A DNA stretch of 64,000 bases from positions 62,001 through 126,000 of the forward strand of contig NZ_LMDV01000009.1 of the NCBI RefSeq assembly GCF_001425175.1. The letters are read 5' to 3'. Below, in pieces: positions 62,050-64,000 of the stretch. This stretch comes from Nocardioides sp. Root1257 (GTDB lineage: Bacteria; Actinomycetota; Actinomycetes; Propionibacteriales; Nocardioidaceae). The stretch's first letter is position 1; each line of letters opens with the position of its first letter. The position numbers and the translations under genes are program-made. Under the pieces are notes generated by a model. The model was given only the letters and a program-made list of their open reading frames with translations. It was not told where the DNA came from and searched no databases.

Positions 62050-62958
62050 GTGGCCTCCGACCTCGACCGCCTGGCCGCGGTCGACCTCAACCTGCTGCCA
62101 CCGCTGCTCGCGCTGCTGGAGGAGCGGTCGGTGACGCGGGCGGCCGCCCGCGTGGGCCTGTCGCAGCCGGCGATGAGCCATGCCCTGGCCCGGATCCGCC
62201 GTCTTGTCGACGACGACCTCCTGGTCCGGCAGGGCCGGACCATGGTCCTCACGCCGCACGCGACCGAGCTGGTCGGGCCGCTGCGCGCGGTGCTCGACCA
62301 GGCCGCGCGCGTGGTGCGCTTCCCGGCCTTCGACCCGGCGACCGACGCGCGCACCATCAACGTCACCTGCTCGACGTCGACGGCGTACGTCCTCGGCGGC
62401 CACCTCGCCCGCCTCGTCGCCGAGCGAGCGCCGCACGCCACGCTGCGGATGAGGACGCTGGCCGACGTCGACGACTCGGTCTTCACCGACCCCGGCACCG
62501 ACGTCGTGCTCATCCCCGAGGGCGTGCCCGCGCCGTACCCGCGCGAGCGCCTGTACGACGACCGCTGGGTCGTCTTCGCGGCCCGCGACGCAGCGCCCGC
62601 CGACGCGACCGCGCTCGAGCTGCTGACGACGCTGCCGCACGCAGTCTTCGACACCGGGAGCCGACGGTCGCGGCCCTACGCGGTCCTCGACGAGGAGGGC
62701 GTGGAGTACGCCGTGCGCCAACGAGTTCCCGACCAGATGCTCCTGCCCGCCCTGGTCGCCCGCGTCGGTGGCGTCGCGGTGCACCGCCTGCGGGTCGTCA
62801 GCACCGAGCTCTTCGTCGACCGGCTGCGCATCGAGGAGTTCCCCTACCCGATCCCGACCCTCGGCATCGACCTGGTCTGGAACCCCCGGCTCGCCGACAC
62901 CGCCTTCACCGACTGGCTCGGCGCCCTCCTGCACGAGGCCGCGGCCGCGATCGGCTGA
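62050..62958 (+). CDS. LysR-family transcriptional regulator
   Basis: A 302-residue LysR protein. The HTH lies at about residues 12-65 (LALLEERSVTRAAARVGLSQPAMSHALARIRRLVDDDLLVR), with a ligand-binding domain after it. It starts 9 bp after the reductase gene and is probably co-transcribed with the P450 operon, so it may control that operon or the divergent exporter. Confidence 0.9.
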   Translation: MASDLDRLAAVDLNLLPPLLALLEERSVTRAAARVGLSQPAMSHALARIRRLVDDDLLVRQGRTMVLTPHATELVGPLRAVLDQAARVVRFPAFDPATDARTINVTCSTSTAYVLGGHLARLVAERAPHATLRMRTLADVDDSVFTDPGTDVVLIPEGVPAPYPRERLYDDRWVVFAARDAAPADATALELLTTLPHAVFDTGSRRSRPYAVLDEEGVEYAVRQRVPDQMLLPALVARVGGVAVHRLRVVSTELFVDRLRIEEFPYPIPTLGIDLVWNPRLADTAFTDWLGALLHEAAAAIG

Positions 62959-62992
62959 TCCCCGGACACCAGAGGGCGGAGGCCGGCTGCCG

Positions 62993-64000
62993 TCAGTGGC
63001 GGCCGAGCACCAGCCTGGCCACGCGACCGTTCGCCCCGGCGGCCCAGCACGAGCCGTCCTTGGTGCAGTCGAGCGCGTGGTAGCCGTCGGTGCTCAGGTG
63101 CCGCCAACTGCGTCCACCGTCGAAGCTGATGCTGGTGCCGCGGACGTCGCCGGACTCGCCGGTCACGAGCAGCGGGTGGCCGCGGGTCGGCAGGTACGCC
63201 GCATCCTCGGCCAGGTGCTGGAGGTCGCCGGCGTTGCGCCACGTCCGGCCGTCGCGGGTGACGGCCACGGCGTCCACGCCGTCGGTCGGCTCCGCGAAGT
63301 CACCGCCGACCGCGACCCCGTCCCGCGGCGAACGGAAGGCCAGGGCGAAGACGCCCGCGGCGTCGCCGGCCCGGATCGTCGAGTCGGTCGCGGTCCAGGT
63401 GTGGCCGTAGTCGTCGGAGCGGAAGACGCGCGAGGCGCCGCCGCCGGAGCCGAAGTACGCCGTGCGCCCGGTCGTCACCAGGCAATCACCGCTGGCGGCG
63501 AAGCCGGCCTCGGTGGGCGCCTCGGGCATCCCGTCGTTCGGCAGCACCTCCCACGAGCGGCCCGCGTCGTCGGTCGACAGGATCCGGAACTTTCCGTCGA
63601 CCGGGTCGCTCAGCGCCAGGCCGCGCTTGCTGCCGGGGTAGAAGGCGAGGCAGTCGTAGAACGCCGCCGGGTCGTCGTTGACGAAGGCCGTCGTCCAGCT
63701 CGCGCCGGCGTCGGTGGTGCGGTAGATCCGCGACGCGTCGCCGGGGCCGATCGCCAGGATCACGGCCTCGCGGCCGCTGCGCGCCTCGACGTCGCGGAAG
63801 AGCAGGCCCTCGGTGTCGGGCGGGCTCACGTCCTGCCAGGTGCGACCGCCGTCGGCGGTGCGGAAGACGCGACCGGGCGCCCCCTCGGTGGCGCTGCCGC
63901 CGGTCACCCACGCCGTACGCCGGTCGACGGCGTCGAGGCCGCGGAAGCCCTGGTCGGCGTCGATGACCGTCTGCTGCCACGACCACGCCTTGTCGTGGCC
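62993..64000 (-). CDS. BNR/sialidase-repeat beta-propeller protein (partial)
   Basis: 335 residues are visible and the frame continues past the right edge. Several blades carry the Asp-box pattern (RTADGGRTWQDV, RTTDAGASWTTA, STDDAGRSWEVL, RSDDYGHTWTAT, SFDGGRSWRHL). It resembles Ycf48-like or oxidoreductase-type propellers exported by many bacteria; no catalytic signature is seen. It ends 34 bp from the converging LysR gene. Confidence 0.8.
   Translation of the reverse strand, partial: GHDKAWSWQQTVIDADQGFRGLDAVDRRTAWVTGGSATEGAPGRVFRTADGGRTWQDVSPPDTEGLLFRDVEARSGREAVILAIGPGDASRIYRTTDAGASWTTAFVNDDPAAFYDCLAFYPGSKRGLALSDPVDGKFRILSTDDAGRSWEVLPNDGMPEAPTEAGFAASGDCLVTTGRTAYFGSGGGASRVFRSDDYGHTWTATDSTIRAGDAAGVFALAFRSPRDGVAVGGDFAEPTDGVDAVAVTRDGRTWRNAGDLQHLAEDAAYLPTRGHPLLVTGESGDVRGTSISFDGGRSWRHLSTDGYHALDCTKDGSCWAAGANGRVARLVLGRH

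Overview
The window is GC-rich, densely coded chromosomal DNA from an actinobacterium. A Nocardioides-like (Nocardioidaceae) host is my best guess. This rests on the base composition, frequent GTG starts, ATGA/GTGA stop-start overlaps, a menaquinone gene (menB), a RecBCD set and arsenate reductases of the mycothiol-linked type. No rRNA or tRNA gene was seen, so the genus is inference.

Layout. (1) 1-3383: the start of a lipoprotein gene, a compact operon (GTPase, methyltransferase, sirtuin) and a DHFR-like reductase. (2) 3442-7860: an arsenic cluster built mostly from fusion genes: an ArsO-like flavoprotein with a Cys-rich tail, divergent from ArsR-ArsN, then ArsR-ArsC and an aquaglyceroporin-ArsC fusion, with ArsR-type operators. 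(3) 7884-29199: a 21.3-kb integrative mobilizable element inserted at the 3' end of menB. It is bounded by an 18-bp direct repeat, carries paired arm-type repeats at both ends, and has integrase, excisionase-like, XRE and MobF relaxase genes but no conjugation channel. Its cargo is arsenate (ArsR-ArsC), chromate (ChrA), a two-component system with an ABC transporter, and a copper cassette (CopA, CopZ, DUF305, DUF6153, F510_1955-type protein, MFS exporter). Two strong CsoR-type operators are present but no csoR gene. (4) 29184-45773: menB, a DDN-like protein, a secreted hydrolase, an MFS transporter, a secreted EEP-fold protein, an ACT protein, recDBC and an ABC-2 transporter. (5) 45867-51332: a cupin, a ScyD-like protein, a caspase-EACC1 pair that looks like a biological-conflict module, and a Dyp-type peroxidase. 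(6) 51417-64000: oxidative metabolism, including an amidohydrolase/cysteine dioxygenase pair, flavoproteins, an L-2-hydroxyglutarate oxidase and a P450-ferredoxin-reductase operon divergent from an MFS exporter, then a LysR regulator and a partial BNR-repeat protein.

How the parts fit. The resident arsenic cluster ends 23 bp from the element's left repeat. Without the element, the channel-reductase gene and menB would converge directly, so the menB 3' end looks like a site where metal-resistance genes gather. The element appears able to excise and be mobilized, but it would depend on a helper for transfer and on the host for its copper regulator. The caspase-EACC1 pair is the most likely little-described conflict system outside the element.
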